Part shown: positions 17,293 to 26,272 of the stretch, in pieces | Layout: each line of letters opens with the position of its first letter | Numbering within the stretch: position 1 is the first letter of the stretch | Source of the DNA: Mariniflexile sp. TRM1-10 | GTDB taxonomy: Bacteria > Bacteroidota > Bacteroidia > Flavobacteriales > Flavobacteriaceae | Length of the DNA stretch: 64,000 nucleotides | Direction: 5' to 3' | NCBI RefSeq assembly: GCF_003425985.1 | Contig: NZ_CP022985.1 | Location: forward strand, 967,501 to 1,031,500 | Made by a program: the position numbers and the translations under genes | The notes under the pieces: generated by a model | The model's input: only the letters and a program-made list of their open reading frames with translations | Told to the model about the DNA's origin: nothing | The model's database searches: none

Positions 17293-18972
17293 TTACCTGT
17301 TTTTCATAATATGATTTTCCATAGCCATACATAGCTCGCTATAGTTATTATAGACTTCTTTGTAAGCTTCGGCATTTTCTTTTATTGGCTCATAGACTTT
17401 TTCAAAAGGACTTGCCATCGCATCCATTGCCGTTTCGGTGTCTTGATGAATTCCTGCCGCCACAGCTCCAAATATAGAGGCTCCTAAAGCACATGCTTGC
17501 TCAGATTTGGCTACTTTAATTGGTGCATTTAAAACATCTGCCATAATTTGCATTACCAATGATGATTTTTTTGCAATGCCCCCTAAAGCGATAACACCTT
17601 TTACGGGAATGCCTTCACTAATAAATCTGTCAGCAATTTTTTTAGCTCCGAAACATGATGCTTCAACTAATGCTCTAAATACTTTAGGCGACGTGCTTCC
17701 TAAATTGATTCCAGAAATCACTCCTTTTAAATTTTGATTGGCATCGGGCGTTCTTCTACCATTCATCCAATCCAAAGCTAATTCACCCGAAGCACCGATT
17801 GGTTCTTTAGCCGCTGCTTCACTTAGTTTTGGTAGGATGTTCGCTATGGATTCTTCAAGCAGTTTCGCTTTAACATCTTCATTAATTAAATTTGAATTTC
17901 CAATAAGCTCTATAATAGGCCATGAAATCAAACGTTCGTACCAGGCATAAATATCACCAAAAGCCGATTGTCCAGCTTCTAAGCCTAACATATTGGGAAT
18001 TACCGACCCATCTACTTGCCCGCAAATACCTTTAACTAAATGTTCATTTTCTTGTAATGGTGTTACCAAAATATCGCAGGTAGAAGTTCCCATAACTTTG
18101 GTTAAAAAGTAAGGCTCTATATTTACACCAACTGCACCCATGTGACAATCGAAAGCACCTACGGCCACTACAACCGAAGTTGATAACCCTAGGCGTTCTG
18201 CCCATTCTTGAGATAATGTTCCTGCTGATATATTTGATGTGTGGGTTTCTTTATATAGTCTTTCTGTTAATCCATCCAAAACAGGATCTAAAGCCACAAA
18301 AAAATCGTTAGGAGGTAATCCGCCAAACGACTCGTGCCATAAGGCTTTATGACCCGCAGCACAACGGCTACGTTTCATTTGATTGACGTCATTTCCACCT
18401 GTTAATAGAAACGGCACCCAATCACAATGTTCAACCCATGAATACGCATTATCTAAAACGCTTTTATCTGCTCTTGAAACATGAAGGATTTTTGACCAAA
18501 ACCATTCCGAAGAATAAATACCACCTTCGTATTGGGAATAATCGATGTCCCATTTCTTACATAAGGCATTTATCTCATCGGCTTCTTTAATACCTGTATG
18601 GTCTTTCCAAAGTACAAACATCGCATTTGGATTTTCTTCAAAACCTTTTAGCAACGCCAATGGTGTTCCTGTTTTATCAACTGCTACTGGTGTGGAACCT
18701 GTTGTGTCGACACCAATGCCTACAATGTTTTTCACAACCTCATCACTTACTTGGGAAACTACCGATTTAATAGTGCTCTCAATACCCTCAACATAATCTA
18801 AAGGATGTTGCCTGAATTTATTTTTTGAAGGCTCGCAATATTTGCCTTGTTTCCAACGGGCATAATAATGAACAGCTGTGGCCATTTCTTCTCCCGTTGC
18901 CGTATTTACTATTAATGCCCTAACAGAATCGGAACCAAAATCCATTCCTATAGTGTATTTTTCGTTACTCAT
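17293..18972 (-). CDS. araB: Ribulokinase
   Basis: AraB phosphorylates L-ribulose with ATP. The protein is a 559-residue FGGY kinase, beginning YTIGMDFGSDSVRALIVN (phosphate-1 motif), with GIGVDTTGSTPVAVD, the conserved MKRSRCAAGHKALWHESFGG block, GAFDCHMGAVGV and the adenosine motif GVIALGGIAKKSSLVMQ. The length and the AGHKA segment are typical of AraB rather than xylulokinase. It is the first gene of the ara operon; an AraR-type operator is centred about 245 bases upstream at 19217. Confidence 0.97.
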   Translation of the reverse strand: MSNEKYTIGMDFGSDSVRALIVNTATGEEMATAVHYYARWKQGKYCEPSKNKFRQHPLDYVEGIESTIKSVVSQVSDEVVKNIVGIGVDTTGSTPVAVDKTGTPLALLKGFEENPNAMFVLWKDHTGIKEADEINALCKKWDIDYSQYEGGIYSSEWFWSKILHVSRADKSVLDNAYSWVEHCDWVPFLLTGGNDVNQMKRSRCAAGHKALWHESFGGLPPNDFFVALDPVLDGLTERLYKETHTSNISAGTLSQEWAERLGLSTSVVVAVGAFDCHMGAVGVNIEPYFLTKVMGTSTCDILVTPLQENEHLVKGICGQVDGSVIPNMLGLEAGQSAFGDIYAWYERLISWPIIELIGNSNLINEDVKAKLLEESIANILPKLSEAAAKEPIGASGELALDWMNGRRTPDANQNLKGVISGINLGSTSPKVFRALVEASCFGAKKIADRFISEGIPVKGVIALGGIAKKSSLVMQIMADVLNAPIKVAKSEQACALGASIFGAVAAGIHQDTETAMDAMASPFEKVYEPIKENAEAYKEVYNNYSELCMAMENHIMKNR

Positions 18973-18997
18973 AATTTCAATCTAAATATACAGTTAT

Positions 18998-19160
18998 TGA
19001 ACTCATTTAAAATTTTTCAATTTGCTAAAAAATTGCTGATTTCAGCTCTGTTTTTGCCTTTTCTTCCTTCCGTAGCGCTGCTATGTAACTCAAAAAAAGC
19101 CTTCAACAGAACTAAAATCCCCTAATTTTCGCTTAATTTCAAAAATTTTAAATGAGTTCA
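18998..19160. repeat. Long palindromic intergenic element upstream of araB (core copy B)
   Basis: Arms 18998-19020 and 19138-19160 are reverse complements with one mismatch in 23. The left arm continues into a TTTGCTAAAAAATTGCTG segment that is repeated near 30870, and the centre holds CGTAGCGCTGCTATG (19071-19085). The same order (arm, GCTAAAAAATYGC, core) occurs in the element at 30847-31060. It lies in the araB leader between the operator and the start codon. Confidence 0.75.
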
Positions 19161-19207
19161 TTGGGTACTATTTGAAATTTGCGATGCAATATAATATTAA
19201 ATTTTTC

Positions 19208-19226
19208 AAGTGTTATAAAAACACTT
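19208..19226. promoter_or_regulatory. Putative AraR operator upstream of araB
   Basis: AAGTGTT-ATAAA-AACACTT is a perfect 7+7 palindrome with a 5-base spacer. The identical arms and spacing occur at 22880-22898 ahead of tkt-tal-araR. These two sites precede exactly the two transcription units expected in an arabinose regulon, so binding by the Nudix-type AraR encoded at 19261-19947 is the natural inference. Confidence 0.75.
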
Positions 19227-19260
19227 ATGATTTTAGACAAAAAAATAATCTTTAGGGATT

Positions 19261-19947
19261 TTAAAGATTAAAATTCTGTTCTGTTTGGTACAGAGCTTCG
19301 TCGAATGTGTAAAAATAGGCCCCTTTTCTAGATTCGGACATATCTTTTTCATTCAATCGAACCAAATAATTCATTTGCGACACTTTGCGTCTAAAATTTC
19401 GTTTATCGAGCGTTTCGTTTAAAATGCCTTCGTAAAGCATTTGTAACTGGGGCAGCGTAAACTTAGCTGGCAACAAATTAAAAGCTATCGGAAAATTTCT
19501 AACGCGACGCCTTAATCTTCTTATGGCAGATTCTACCATCTCTTTATGATCAAAAACCAATTCAGGCAACTCTTCAATAGGAAACCACTTCGCATTATAT
19601 TTGCTAATCTGTTCTTCGTTATACTCCGATTTTAAAATCATGGCACTATACGTAATAGAAACCACATGTCCTGAAGAATCCCTACCTGCTTTGCCAAAAG
19701 CTTTTACTTGTTCCATATAAATATCTTCTAAACCGGATAGTTTATACAGAACTCGATTGGCGGCTTTGTCTAAGTCTTCATTTTCTCCAACAAAACCACC
19801 AATTAAGGACCATTTACCCTTTTCGGGCTCAAAACCTCTATGAATTAATAACAGTTCTAATTTATTATCATTAAACCCGAAAATAATACAATCAACAGCT
19901 AATTTTATCTGTTGCAATTCTCGGTATTCTTTATTATAAACAGTCAT
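19261..19947 (-). CDS. araR: Nudix-type transcriptional regulator of arabinose use (AraR/NrtR-like)
   Basis: The 228-residue protein has a Nudix-like N-terminal domain (about 12-145) and a C-terminal winged-helix region (about 150-228, with LPQLQMLYEGILNETLDKRNF). The Nudix box is degenerate: after GGFVGENEDLDKAANR the catalytic Glu positions are Val, Lys and Leu (RVLYKLSGL), so hydrolysis is unlikely. This is the layout of NrtR-like sensors, of which Bacteroidota AraR binds L-arabinose to release DNA. It is the last gene of tkt-tal-araR, 26 bases after tal, and would be autoregulated through the operator at 22880. Confidence 0.9.
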   Translation of the reverse strand: MTVYNKEYRELQQIKLAVDCIIFGFNDNKLELLLIHRGFEPEKGKWSLIGGFVGENEDLDKAANRVLYKLSGLEDIYMEQVKAFGKAGRDSSGHVVSITYSAMILKSEYNEEQISKYNAKWFPIEELPELVFDHKEMVESAIRRLRRRVRNFPIAFNLLPAKFTLPQLQMLYEGILNETLDKRNFRRKVSQMNYLVRLNEKDMSESRKGAYFYTFDEALYQTEQNFNL

Positions 19948-19973
19948 ATTATTAACTCAATAAACAATTACTG

Positions 19974-20630
19974 TTATTTGTTTCCTTTTTGGTAATCTAA
20001 TAAAAATTGAGCCAAACCACTATCAGTTAAAGGATGTTTTAACAAGCCTTTAATAGCAGACAATGGCCCCGTCATAACGTCCGACCCTAATTTAGCACAA
20101 TCTATAACGTGCATCGTGTGACGTACTGAAGCTGCTAAAATTTGAGTTTGGAAACCGTAGTTATCGTAAATAAGTCTAATTTCTGAGATTAGGTTCAAAC
20201 CATCGGTAGAAATATCGTCTAATCTTCCAATGAATGGTGACACATACGTAGCACCTGCTTTAGCTGCCAATAAAGCTTGACCTGCTGAAAACACTAAGGT
20301 TACGTTGGTTCTAATACCTTTGTCTGAAAAATATTTACATGCTTTAATACCATCTGCAATCAGTGGTAATTTAACCACAATTTGAGGATGTAAAGCTGCT
20401 AAAGCTTCTCCTTCTTTTACCATGCCTTCAAAATCGGTTGAAATCACTTCGGCACTTACATCACCTTCTACTAAATCACATATTTTTTTGTAGTGTGCTA
20501 AAATGTTAGCTTCACCTGTAATACCTTCTTTTGCCATTAATGATGGGTTTGTAGTAACCCCATCTAAAACACCTAATGCTTGTGCTTCGGCTATATCGTT
20601 TAAATTTGCTGTATCAATAAAAAATTTCAT
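19974..20630 (-). CDS. tal: Transaldolase / fructose-6-phosphate aldolase family protein (TalC-type)
   Basis: The 218-residue short-form transaldolase begins MKFFIDTANLNDIAEA, with DGVTTNPSLMAKEG, the Schiff-base Lys in VVKLPLIADGIKA, NVTLVFSAGQALLAAKAGA and GADVMTGPL-like SDVMTGPLSAI. Short members act either as transaldolase or as fructose-6-phosphate aldolase; beside transketolase and arabinose genes, transaldolase activity feeding pentose phosphates into glycolysis is likelier. It starts 11 bases after the tkt stop. Confidence 0.94.
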   Translation of the reverse strand: MKFFIDTANLNDIAEAQALGVLDGVTTNPSLMAKEGITGEANILAHYKKICDLVEGDVSAEVISTDFEGMVKEGEALAALHPQIVVKLPLIADGIKACKYFSDKGIRTNVTLVFSAGQALLAAKAGATYVSPFIGRLDDISTDGLNLISEIRLIYDNYGFQTQILAASVRHTMHVIDCAKLGSDVMTGPLSAIKGLLKHPLTDSGLAQFLLDYQKGNK

Positions 20631-20641
20631 ATCGTTTCGTT

Positions 20642-22690
20642 TTATATTGTCTTTAATACTGTTTTTAAATACTCTAATACTTGTTTGCTTACTTTTTCGC
20701 CTGTAAAGCCGAATTTATCGTCCAATACATTTGCTGGTGCCGAATACCCGAAATGGTCTAATCCGAAAACTTTTCCGTTATCGCCTACAAGTCCTTCTAA
20801 GTTTACTGGCAATCCTGCAGTTAAACCAAATAGCGGTTTGTCTTTAGGAATCACAGTATTTTGATAGTCTTTAGATTGAAGTTTGAACAAGCCTTCTGAA
20901 ATTATTGAAGCGATGTTTACTTTCAATCCGTTTTCTGCTTCTAAAATTTCAGCAGCAGCCACTAATGTTGCCACTTCTGATCCGTTAGCGATTAAAACCA
21001 CATCTGGATTTTCAACTTCTTTCACTAAATACCCGCCTTTTTCAGCAGCTAAAGCTTCTTTATATCTTGAAACTCCTATTGCTGGAATGTCTTTAATATT
21101 TTGTCTTGACAGTATCAATCCCGTTGGTGTGCTTTTATTTTCCAAAGCCATTTTCCATGCTACACTTGTTTCTGCAGAATCGGCAGGACGCAAGGCTAAG
21201 AAACTTGGTTTGCCACTATGGTTTTTAAGTTTTTCCAATAAACGAATTTGAGCTTCTTGTTCTACTGGTTGGTGTGTTGGTCCATCTTCTCCAACACGGA
21301 ATGCGTCGTGCGTCCACACATATTTAACTGGCAATTCTTGAATACCACTTAAACGAATGGCTGGTTTCATATAATCTGAAAATACAAAAAATGTAGCTAC
21401 TACAGGAATAATCCCTCCGTGTAATGCTAAACCGTTTGCTATACACGCCATGGTTAATTCGGCAACACCAGCTTGTAAAAAGGCGCCGCTAAAATCACCT
21501 TTTTTAAGGGCGTGTGTTTTCTTTAAGAAACCATCGGTTTTATCACTGTTAGATAAATCGGCAGAAGACACAATCATGTTCTCCACTTTTCCAGCTAAAT
21601 ATCCTAATACCCCCGATGAAGCAGCTCTAGAAGCTAAGCCTGCTTTGTGTTCAATAGATTCGAAATCCAATTCCGGTAATTCACCAGATAGGAAGAAATC
21701 TAATTTCTCAGCTAGTGCTTTGTTAGAAGCTCTCCAAGCTTCAATTTCAGCTTTCTTTTCGGCAGCTTTTGCTGTTTTTTCTTTTAAAATATTTTTATAT
21801 AATGCTTGAACATCCTCAAAAATATCAAATGGGCTCTCTGGATTTGCCCCTAAGTTTAATAAGGTTTTTGTATAATCTGCTCCTGTATGACCAATGGGTT
21901 GACCGTGTAACTCACAATGTCCTTCAAACATACTACCATCAGCTGCAACGGCACCTTTTCCCATGATGGTTTTACCAATTATTAAGGTTGGTTTTTCGGT
22001 TTCATTATTAGCATCGGTTAAAGCTTTTCTAATTTCATCGTGGTTATGTCCGTCTATAGTCACCACTTTCCAACCCCATGCTTCGTATTTCATGGCAGTA
22101 TCTTCGGTAGTTACTTCATCTGTAGCCGTTGATAATTGAATATCGTTTGAATCGAAGAACATGATAAAATTGCTCAATCCTAAATGACCTGCAATTCTAC
22201 CAGCACCTTGGGAAACTTCTTCTTGCACACCGCCATCAGAAATAAAACCATATATTTTATGATTCATCCAATCTCCAAATCTGGCTTGTAAAAATTTAGC
22301 ACCTATCGCAGCACCAATACCCATAGTATGTCCTTGCCCTAATGGCCCTGACGTATTCTCGATACCTCTTTTAACATCTACTTCTGGGTGCCCAGGCGTA
22401 ATTGAACCCCATTGTCTAAAATTAGCAACATCATTTTTTTCATAATTCCCTAAAAGATAATACTGTGCATACATTAATGTAGACAAATGGCCTGCATCCA
22501 TAAAAAAGCGGTCTCTAAAAGGCCACTCCATATCTGTAGGGTCGAAATTAAAGAACTCGGAGTATAGGATGTGCATAAAATCTGCACCGCCCATAGGGCC
22601 TCCTGGGTGTCCTGAATTCGCTTTCTCTACCATCGCTACAGCTAATGCTCTAATATTATCTGCTGCTTGTTGATCTAATTTTTTGTTCAT
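20642..22690 (-). CDS. tkt: Transketolase
   Basis: The single-chain 682-residue transketolase moves two-carbon ketol units between sugar phosphates using thiamine diphosphate. Visible features are AANSGHPGGPMGGAD at the N-terminus (ThDP site), the phosphate-binding GPLGQGHTMGIGAAIG and FMFFDSNDIQLS (Mg2+/ThDP motif variant), and the pyrimidine-domain block WTHDAFRVGEDGPTHQPVEQ. It is the first gene of a unit with tal and araR; the AraR operator at 22880-22898 lies in its leader. Its regulation by arabinose is therefore expected, and the genome probably has another housekeeping copy (inference). Confidence 0.97.
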   Translation of the reverse strand: MNKKLDQQAADNIRALAVAMVEKANSGHPGGPMGGADFMHILYSEFFNFDPTDMEWPFRDRFFMDAGHLSTLMYAQYYLLGNYEKNDVANFRQWGSITPGHPEVDVKRGIENTSGPLGQGHTMGIGAAIGAKFLQARFGDWMNHKIYGFISDGGVQEEVSQGAGRIAGHLGLSNFIMFFDSNDIQLSTATDEVTTEDTAMKYEAWGWKVVTIDGHNHDEIRKALTDANNETEKPTLIIGKTIMGKGAVAADGSMFEGHCELHGQPIGHTGADYTKTLLNLGANPESPFDIFEDVQALYKNILKEKTAKAAEKKAEIEAWRASNKALAEKLDFFLSGELPELDFESIEHKAGLASRAASSGVLGYLAGKVENMIVSSADLSNSDKTDGFLKKTHALKKGDFSGAFLQAGVAELTMACIANGLALHGGIIPVVATFFVFSDYMKPAIRLSGIQELPVKYVWTHDAFRVGEDGPTHQPVEQEAQIRLLEKLKNHSGKPSFLALRPADSAETSVAWKMALENKSTPTGLILSRQNIKDIPAIGVSRYKEALAAEKGGYLVKEVENPDVVLIANGSEVATLVAAAEILEAENGLKVNIASIISEGLFKLQSKDYQNTVIPKDKPLFGLTAGLPVNLEGLVGDNGKVFGLDHFGYSAPANVLDDKFGFTGEKVSKQVLEYLKTVLKTI

Positions 22691-22732
22691 TTTAATTGTG
22701 GTTAATTTTAATAGCCTGTAACTTAGCTTTAA

Positions 22733-22760
22733 TTATTCAATGTCTGTTATTCAATGTCTG
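22733..22760. repeat. 14-bp perfect tandem duplication in the tkt leader
   Basis: TTATTCAATGTCTG occurs at 22733-22746 and again at 22747-22760 without spacing. It lies 43-70 bases upstream of the tkt start codon, within the probable 5' leader. No function is recognised. Confidence 0.85.
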
Positions 22761-22879
22761 TTTTAAAATCGATGTGCAAAATTAAAACATTTTATCTAAA
22801 CCGTATTACCTAATACATAGATATATTATGTTAAATCTATGAGATACATTTATTTGCAAATATATAATAATTATTTAAT

Positions 22880-22898
22880 AAGTGTTTTACAAACACTT
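22880..22898. promoter_or_regulatory. Putative AraR operator upstream of tkt-tal-araR
   Basis: AAGTGTT-TTACA-AACACTT is a perfect 7+7 palindrome, the same arms and spacing as at 19208-19226. It is centred about 200 bases upstream of tkt. Only these two full copies were found by reading the window. Confidence 0.75.
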
Positions 22899-22950
22899 AT
22901 TTTTTTAAGCAATATTTTAATGGGAAGATATAAATCGTATTTTGGATTTT

Positions 22951-23286
22951 TTAAAGTTTAAAGATTTCTTCTAAAAGAAGCCACTTCTCCCCTTCCTTAG
23001 CCATTGGTAATTTTTGCTGAAATTCCCACATTAAGGATTCCCATTCTTGTACTTTTGGGTTATTGGCATCCAATTCAGCTTTAGCTTCAAAAGAAAACGA
23101 GGCATTTACCTCTATTATCATAAACAATCTATTCCCTAGATTATAGATTTCCATATTTTCAATACCAGAATCCTTAATGCTTTTTAGCACTTCAGGCCAT
23201 ACGTTTTTATGAAGTTCTTTGTATGCTTCAATTAACTTAGGATCCTCTTTTAAATCGCAAGTAAGACAGTATTTTCTATTATTCAT
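22951..23286 (-). CDS. L-rhamnose/L-fucose mutarotase (RhaM-like family)
   Basis: The 111-residue protein interconverts alpha and beta anomers of a 6-deoxyhexose so that the next enzyme sees its preferred form. The pattern matches RhaM-type mutarotases: CLTCDLKEDPKLIEAYKELH, VWPEVLKSIKDSGIENMEIY, NRLFMIIEV and WEFQQKLP. The family is named for rhamnose but occurs beside FucP genes in Bacteroidota. It starts 6 bases after the permease stop, in one transcript with the catabolic genes upstream. Confidence 0.92.
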   Translation of the reverse strand: MNNRKYCLTCDLKEDPKLIEAYKELHKNVWPEVLKSIKDSGIENMEIYNLGNRLFMIIEVNASFSFEAKAELDANNPKVQEWESLMWEFQQKLPMAKEGEKWLLLEEIFKL

Positions 23287-23292
23287 GATTGG

Positions 23293-24612
23293 TTAACTAT
23301 TATATTTTGAATACACTCTTTTTCCATAAATCCCAATAACAATAAAACAAATAAGGGTTATTACAAAAGAAAAACGCATTTCTGTTAACCCAAAATAGCT
23401 AACATCTTCGTAACCTGCGCCTCCTAAATCCAGTATGGAGCCCTGCAATGGTGTTAACAAAGCACCACCTACAATCGCCATTACTAAAAAAGCGGCACCA
23501 AATTTCGCATCTTGTCCTTGCCCTTCTAAAGCAATGCCATAAATAGTAGGAAACATAATAGACATAAACACCGAGGTCGCTATTAAGGAATAAATACCCA
23601 AAAAGCCCGGTAAAATCATAGTGCCTATTGTTGTAAAGGATGCTCCTATAGCAAAATACATTAACAATTTACCCGAATTAATATTTTTCATTAACGCCGT
23701 ACCAATCATTCTTCCTGTTAAAAATACTATATAGCCAGCTAAACCAAACCAAACTGCAGATTTACTGTCAATGCCTAAAGTTTCAGCATATTGATACACA
23801 TAGGTCCAACACATAATTTGAGCTCCCACATAAAAAATTTGTGCAACAACACCGAATGCAAATTTTGGTTGGCTCCATAATCTTTTAACGGAATTAATAA
23901 AATTAACTTTAGCTTCTTGGTCTTTATTTTGTGGCATTTTCAATAAACTAATCATGATAAAAAACAACAAAACAACAAAACCTAAAATAACATACGGGTT
24001 TCGTATCACCTCTAAATCTGAAGTTTTAATGACTGCTTTCGCGGTCTCTGATAAGGTATCAAAAATGGGTTGTCCATCTGCCGTAGTATCATCAGATTTT
24101 AAAGCATTCAATACAAAGTTTTGGGCAATTAACAAACCACCTATGGATCCCATTGGATTGAACATTTGTGCAAAATTCAATCGTCTTGTTGCTGTTTCTT
24201 CAGCACCCATTGATAAAATATATGGATTTGCCGTAGTCTCTAAAAAAGCCAAACCAAAGGTTAAAATATAATACGATGCTAAAAAGAACCCATAACTTTC
24301 ATACTGGGCAGCAGGAAAGAACAATAACGCACCTATGGCGTAAAGTGCTAAGCCTACCAAAACCCCTTTTTTATATGAATATTTATTCACAAATAAAGCT
24401 GCTGGAATAGCCATACATCCATAGCCCCCATAAAAAGCTAACTGTACATAGGAAGCTTCAACGTTTGAAAGTTCCAATACTTTTTGAAACGCTCTAACCA
24501 TTGGATTGGTAATATCGTTGGCAAATCCCCAAAGGGCAAATAACGAGGTGATTAAAATAAAGGGTACAATAACCGATTTGGCTACTACTGGAATTTTTGT
24601 GGTACTATTCAT
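23293..24612 (-). CDS. fucP: L-fucose:H+ symporter family permease (FucP-like MFS)
   Basis: The 439-residue MFS transporter has about 12 hydrophobic helices. FucP-group features are the early segment LFALWGFANDITNPMV, TNPYILSMGAEETATRRLNFAQMFNPMGS after helix 4, and a long periplasmic/cytoplasmic insertion near residue 170. The substrate is most likely L-fucose, possibly another 6-deoxyhexose or galactose. It lies in the deoxyhexose catabolic operon, 37 bases after the SDR gene. Confidence 0.92.
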   Translation of the reverse strand: MNSTTKIPVVAKSVIVPFILITSLFALWGFANDITNPMVRAFQKVLELSNVEASYVQLAFYGGYGCMAIPAALFVNKYSYKKGVLVGLALYAIGALLFFPAAQYESYGFFLASYYILTFGLAFLETTANPYILSMGAEETATRRLNFAQMFNPMGSIGGLLIAQNFVLNALKSDDTTADGQPIFDTLSETAKAVIKTSDLEVIRNPYVILGFVVLLFFIMISLLKMPQNKDQEAKVNFINSVKRLWSQPKFAFGVVAQIFYVGAQIMCWTYVYQYAETLGIDSKSAVWFGLAGYIVFLTGRMIGTALMKNINSGKLLMYFAIGASFTTIGTMILPGFLGIYSLIATSVFMSIMFPTIYGIALEGQGQDAKFGAAFLVMAIVGGALLTPLQGSILDLGGAGYEDVSYFGLTEMRFSFVITLICFIVIGIYGKRVYSKYNS

Positions 24613-24649
24613 TTTTGGTTTAGTTGGTTGATTTAAAATTTAATTTGGA

Positions 24650-25441
24650 TTATTCAGTCAACAGTGATCGATCCAGATGCACGTAACCACCATCAACAAT
24701 GATGTACTGGCCCGTCGTATGTGACGACCTATCTGAAATAGTAAATAAACAGGCATCCGCAATTTCTTCGGGTGTTGTCATTCTATTTTCCAATGGGATT
24801 TTTTTGACAATGGCCTTTAATTTTTCTTCGCCATTATCCAAAGTCTTGATCCAATTATCGTAAGCAGGCGTCCAGCTTTCTGAAATGATCAAGGCGTTAA
24901 CACGGATTTTGTCCTTAATCAAATCGACCGCCCATTCTCTGGTCAAGCCCAATACACCCCCTTTTGAAGCAGCGTACCCGGAAGTACCCCCTTGTCCCGT
25001 CATACCCACTTTAGAACCTATGTTCAATATGTTTCCTTTTGACTTTTTAATATAAGGCAGACAATATTTCGTCATGACAAAAAAACTGACCAAGTTAAGT
25101 TTTAAAGACCACATAAAATCGTCAATGGACGCATCAAGACCCACACCATCGTTTACGCCAACATTATTAATCAAAGCGTCTATTCGACCGTATTTTTCAG
25201 CAATTGCTTTTACGGCGGCTTCAATTTGATCTGGTTGTGTTAAATCGGTTTTCACAAATAGCGCATCAATACCTCTTTCATGTAATTCCTTTTCATAACC
25301 ATAACCACGATCGTTACGGCAAACAATAACGGGAATGGCACCTTCATTTGCCAAGCTCTGTACTATGGTTTCACCAATACTGCCCTTTATGCCCGCAGCA
25401 CCTGTTACTACCACTACTTTATCTTTTAAATGTAAATCCAT
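24650..25441 (-). CDS. Short-chain dehydrogenase/reductase, probable sugar dehydrogenase of the deoxyhexose pathway
   Basis: The 263-residue SDR has a Rossmann start VVVTGAAGIKGSIGETIV with an insertion in the usual TGxxxGxG loop, NNVGVNDGVG in the NNAG position, a catalytic Tyr/Lys in GYAASKGGVLG and a C-terminal GQYIIVDGGYVHLD. In the L-fucose/L-rhamnose oxidative pathway one SDR makes the lactone and another oxidises 2-keto-3-deoxy-fuconate; which step this one performs cannot be decided here. It begins 3 bases after the lactonase stop, so it is tightly co-expressed. Confidence 0.88.
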   Translation of the reverse strand: MDLHLKDKVVVVTGAAGIKGSIGETIVQSLANEGAIPVIVCRNDRGYGYEKELHERGIDALFVKTDLTQPDQIEAAVKAIAEKYGRIDALINNVGVNDGVGLDASIDDFMWSLKLNLVSFFVMTKYCLPYIKKSKGNILNIGSKVGMTGQGGTSGYAASKGGVLGLTREWAVDLIKDKIRVNALIISESWTPAYDNWIKTLDNGEEKLKAIVKKIPLENRMTTPEEIADACLFTISDRSSHTTGQYIIVDGGYVHLDRSLLTE

Positions 25442-25444
25442 ATC

Positions 25445-26272
25445 TTATAGATTATAAAATTTTATCGCATTGTTTCCCATGATATTATTTTTCTCGTGGG
25501 TACTTAATTTTGAAATAAAATTAGTTGTTAATTCCTTTACTTTTGAATAGTTACCAGCTACCAAACAAACAGGCCAATCGGAACCGTACAAAAGTCTATC
25601 TGTACCAAAGGCCTCCAAAACCAAGTCCATATAAGGTTGGATTTGTTCGGCGGTCCAACTTTTGTAGTCGGCCTCGGTAATCATGCCCGAAAGTTTGCAG
25701 TACACATGCTCTTGCTTTGCAATTTCCTGCATTAAAGTTGCCCATCCATCAAAAAAACCATCTTTAATATAGGGTTTTGCGATGTGATCAATAACGAATT
25801 TTTGATTTGGAAATTTTTTCACAAACTCTAAGGTCGCCCCTAATTGATGCGGAAAAATCAGAATATCATAAGTATAGTTATGCTTTTCCAATGATGAAAT
25901 CCCTCTTAAGAAATTAGAACGCAGTAAAAAGTTATGATCGGGCTCACCTTGTACCACATGCCGAAATCCTTTTAGTTTTTCTTTACCTGTATAGGCTTCC
26001 AATTTAGCTTCAATATCATTAGCTCTTAAATCCACCCAGCCAACAACACCTTTAATAAAATCGTTTTCAGCTGCTAAACTTAAAAGAAAATTGGTTTCTG
26101 CAGGTGTTTGGTCCGCTTCAACAGCTACACAACCCTCAATACCATTTTCTTTATAAACCTGTTTTAAATCGGATGGCATAAAGTCTTTCCGAATAGCGGC
26201 CATAGCGTCGTCAATCCACGCATGCTTTACGGGTTCGTATTTCCAAAAATGTTGATGACTGTCTATGATCAT
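25445..26272 (-). CDS. Amidohydrolase-family sugar lactonase (probable L-fucono/L-rhamnono-lactonase)
   Basis: The 275-residue amidohydrolase-2 protein starts MIIDSHQHFWKYEP, with the HxH metal site, GVVGWVDLRA, FRHVVQGEPDHNFL, FVIDHIAKPYIK and LLYGSDWPVCL containing the C-terminal catalytic Asp. These are the landmarks of L-fuconolactone hydrolase and its relatives, which open a sugar-acid lactone. Its ATG overlaps the TGA of the FAH gene by four bases. Confidence 0.92.
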   Translation of the reverse strand: MIIDSHQHFWKYEPVKHAWIDDAMAAIRKDFMPSDLKQVYKENGIEGCVAVEADQTPAETNFLLSLAAENDFIKGVVGWVDLRANDIEAKLEAYTGKEKLKGFRHVVQGEPDHNFLLRSNFLRGISSLEKHNYTYDILIFPHQLGATLEFVKKFPNQKFVIDHIAKPYIKDGFFDGWATLMQEIAKQEHVYCKLSGMITEADYKSWTAEQIQPYMDLVLEAFGTDRLLYGSDWPVCLVAGNYSKVKELTTNFISKLSTHEKNNIMGNNAIKFYNL

